From: Kiritimatiellia bacterium
GTDB lineage: Bacteria > Verrucomicrobiota > Kiritimatiellia > JAAZAB01
NCBI GenBank assembly: GCA_018400335.1
Contig: JAGYMT010000093.1
Coordinates: 1-6,928, forward strand
DNA length: 6,928 nucleotides
Direction: 5' to 3'
This document shows, in pieces, positions 6,888 through 6,928 of this stretch. Position numbers and translations under genes: made by a program. The notes under the pieces were generated by a model, which did not search any database, had not been told where the DNA came from, and worked only from the letters and a program-made list of their open reading frames with translations. Numbering within the stretch: position 1 is the stretch's first letter; each line of letters starts with the position of its first letter.

Positions 6888-6928
6888 GCCAGTGAAGCCA
6901 GTTACCTGTTATTTTCACTGCTACTGAA

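Noticed and set aside
1..6928. CRISPR array, tRNA, rRNA, insertion sequence or toxin-antitoxin genes
   Set aside because: I found no spaced direct repeats, cloverleaf, transposase motif or small gene pair; nearly the whole window is accounted for by hydrolase genes and their remnants.

Overview
This window looks like part of a carbohydrate-degradation locus from a GC-rich bacterium. A DUF1680/GH127-type enzyme, a sulfatase relic, two uncharacterised TIM-barrel hydrolases and a BglX-like GH3 enzyme lie together. This mix is typical of glycan specialists in the Verrucomicrobiota/Kiritimatiellota/Lentisphaerota or Planctomycetota. That placement is inferred from gene content only; there is no rRNA or other phylogenetic marker here.

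Layout. (1) Bases 2-1129, + strand: the C-terminal part of a GH127-type (beta-L-arabinofuranosidase superfamily) protein, cut by the left edge. (2) 1129-1332, +: a 67-codon sulfatase remnant. It keeps the start signals and first beta-strand of a sulfatase, then jumps in frame to a segment from the middle of the fold and stops; the metal-binding and formylglycine regions are missing. (3) 1346-2914, +: a 522-residue TIM-barrel protein resembling glycoside hydrolases, function unknown. (4) 3022-4629, +: a 535-residue GH36-like (clan GH-D) protein with a DDGWQ motif and a candidate nucleophile in VKLDF. (5) 4630-4700: a short convergent gap with a perfect inverted repeat. (6) 6815-4701, -: a BglX-like GH3 beta-glycosidase with both catalytic acids, an unusual Arg-rich insertion, and a 5' end that looks damaged because conserved family sequence continues upstream of the only usable start, to about 6887. 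The last ~40 bases hold in-frame stops and no recognisable feature.

The four + strand reading frames are closely spaced (one-base overlap, 13 nt, 107 nt) and each later one has its own Shine-Dalgarno sequence, so they probably form one operon. The GH3 gene faces them. The likely joint role is removal of arabinose-, galactose- or glucose-type sugars from a complex, perhaps once sulfated, plant or algal glycan. The substrate cannot be fixed from sequence alone. The most unusual points are the internally deleted sulfatase, the two orphan hydrolase families, and the GH3 gene with an Arg-rich insertion and a missing start.
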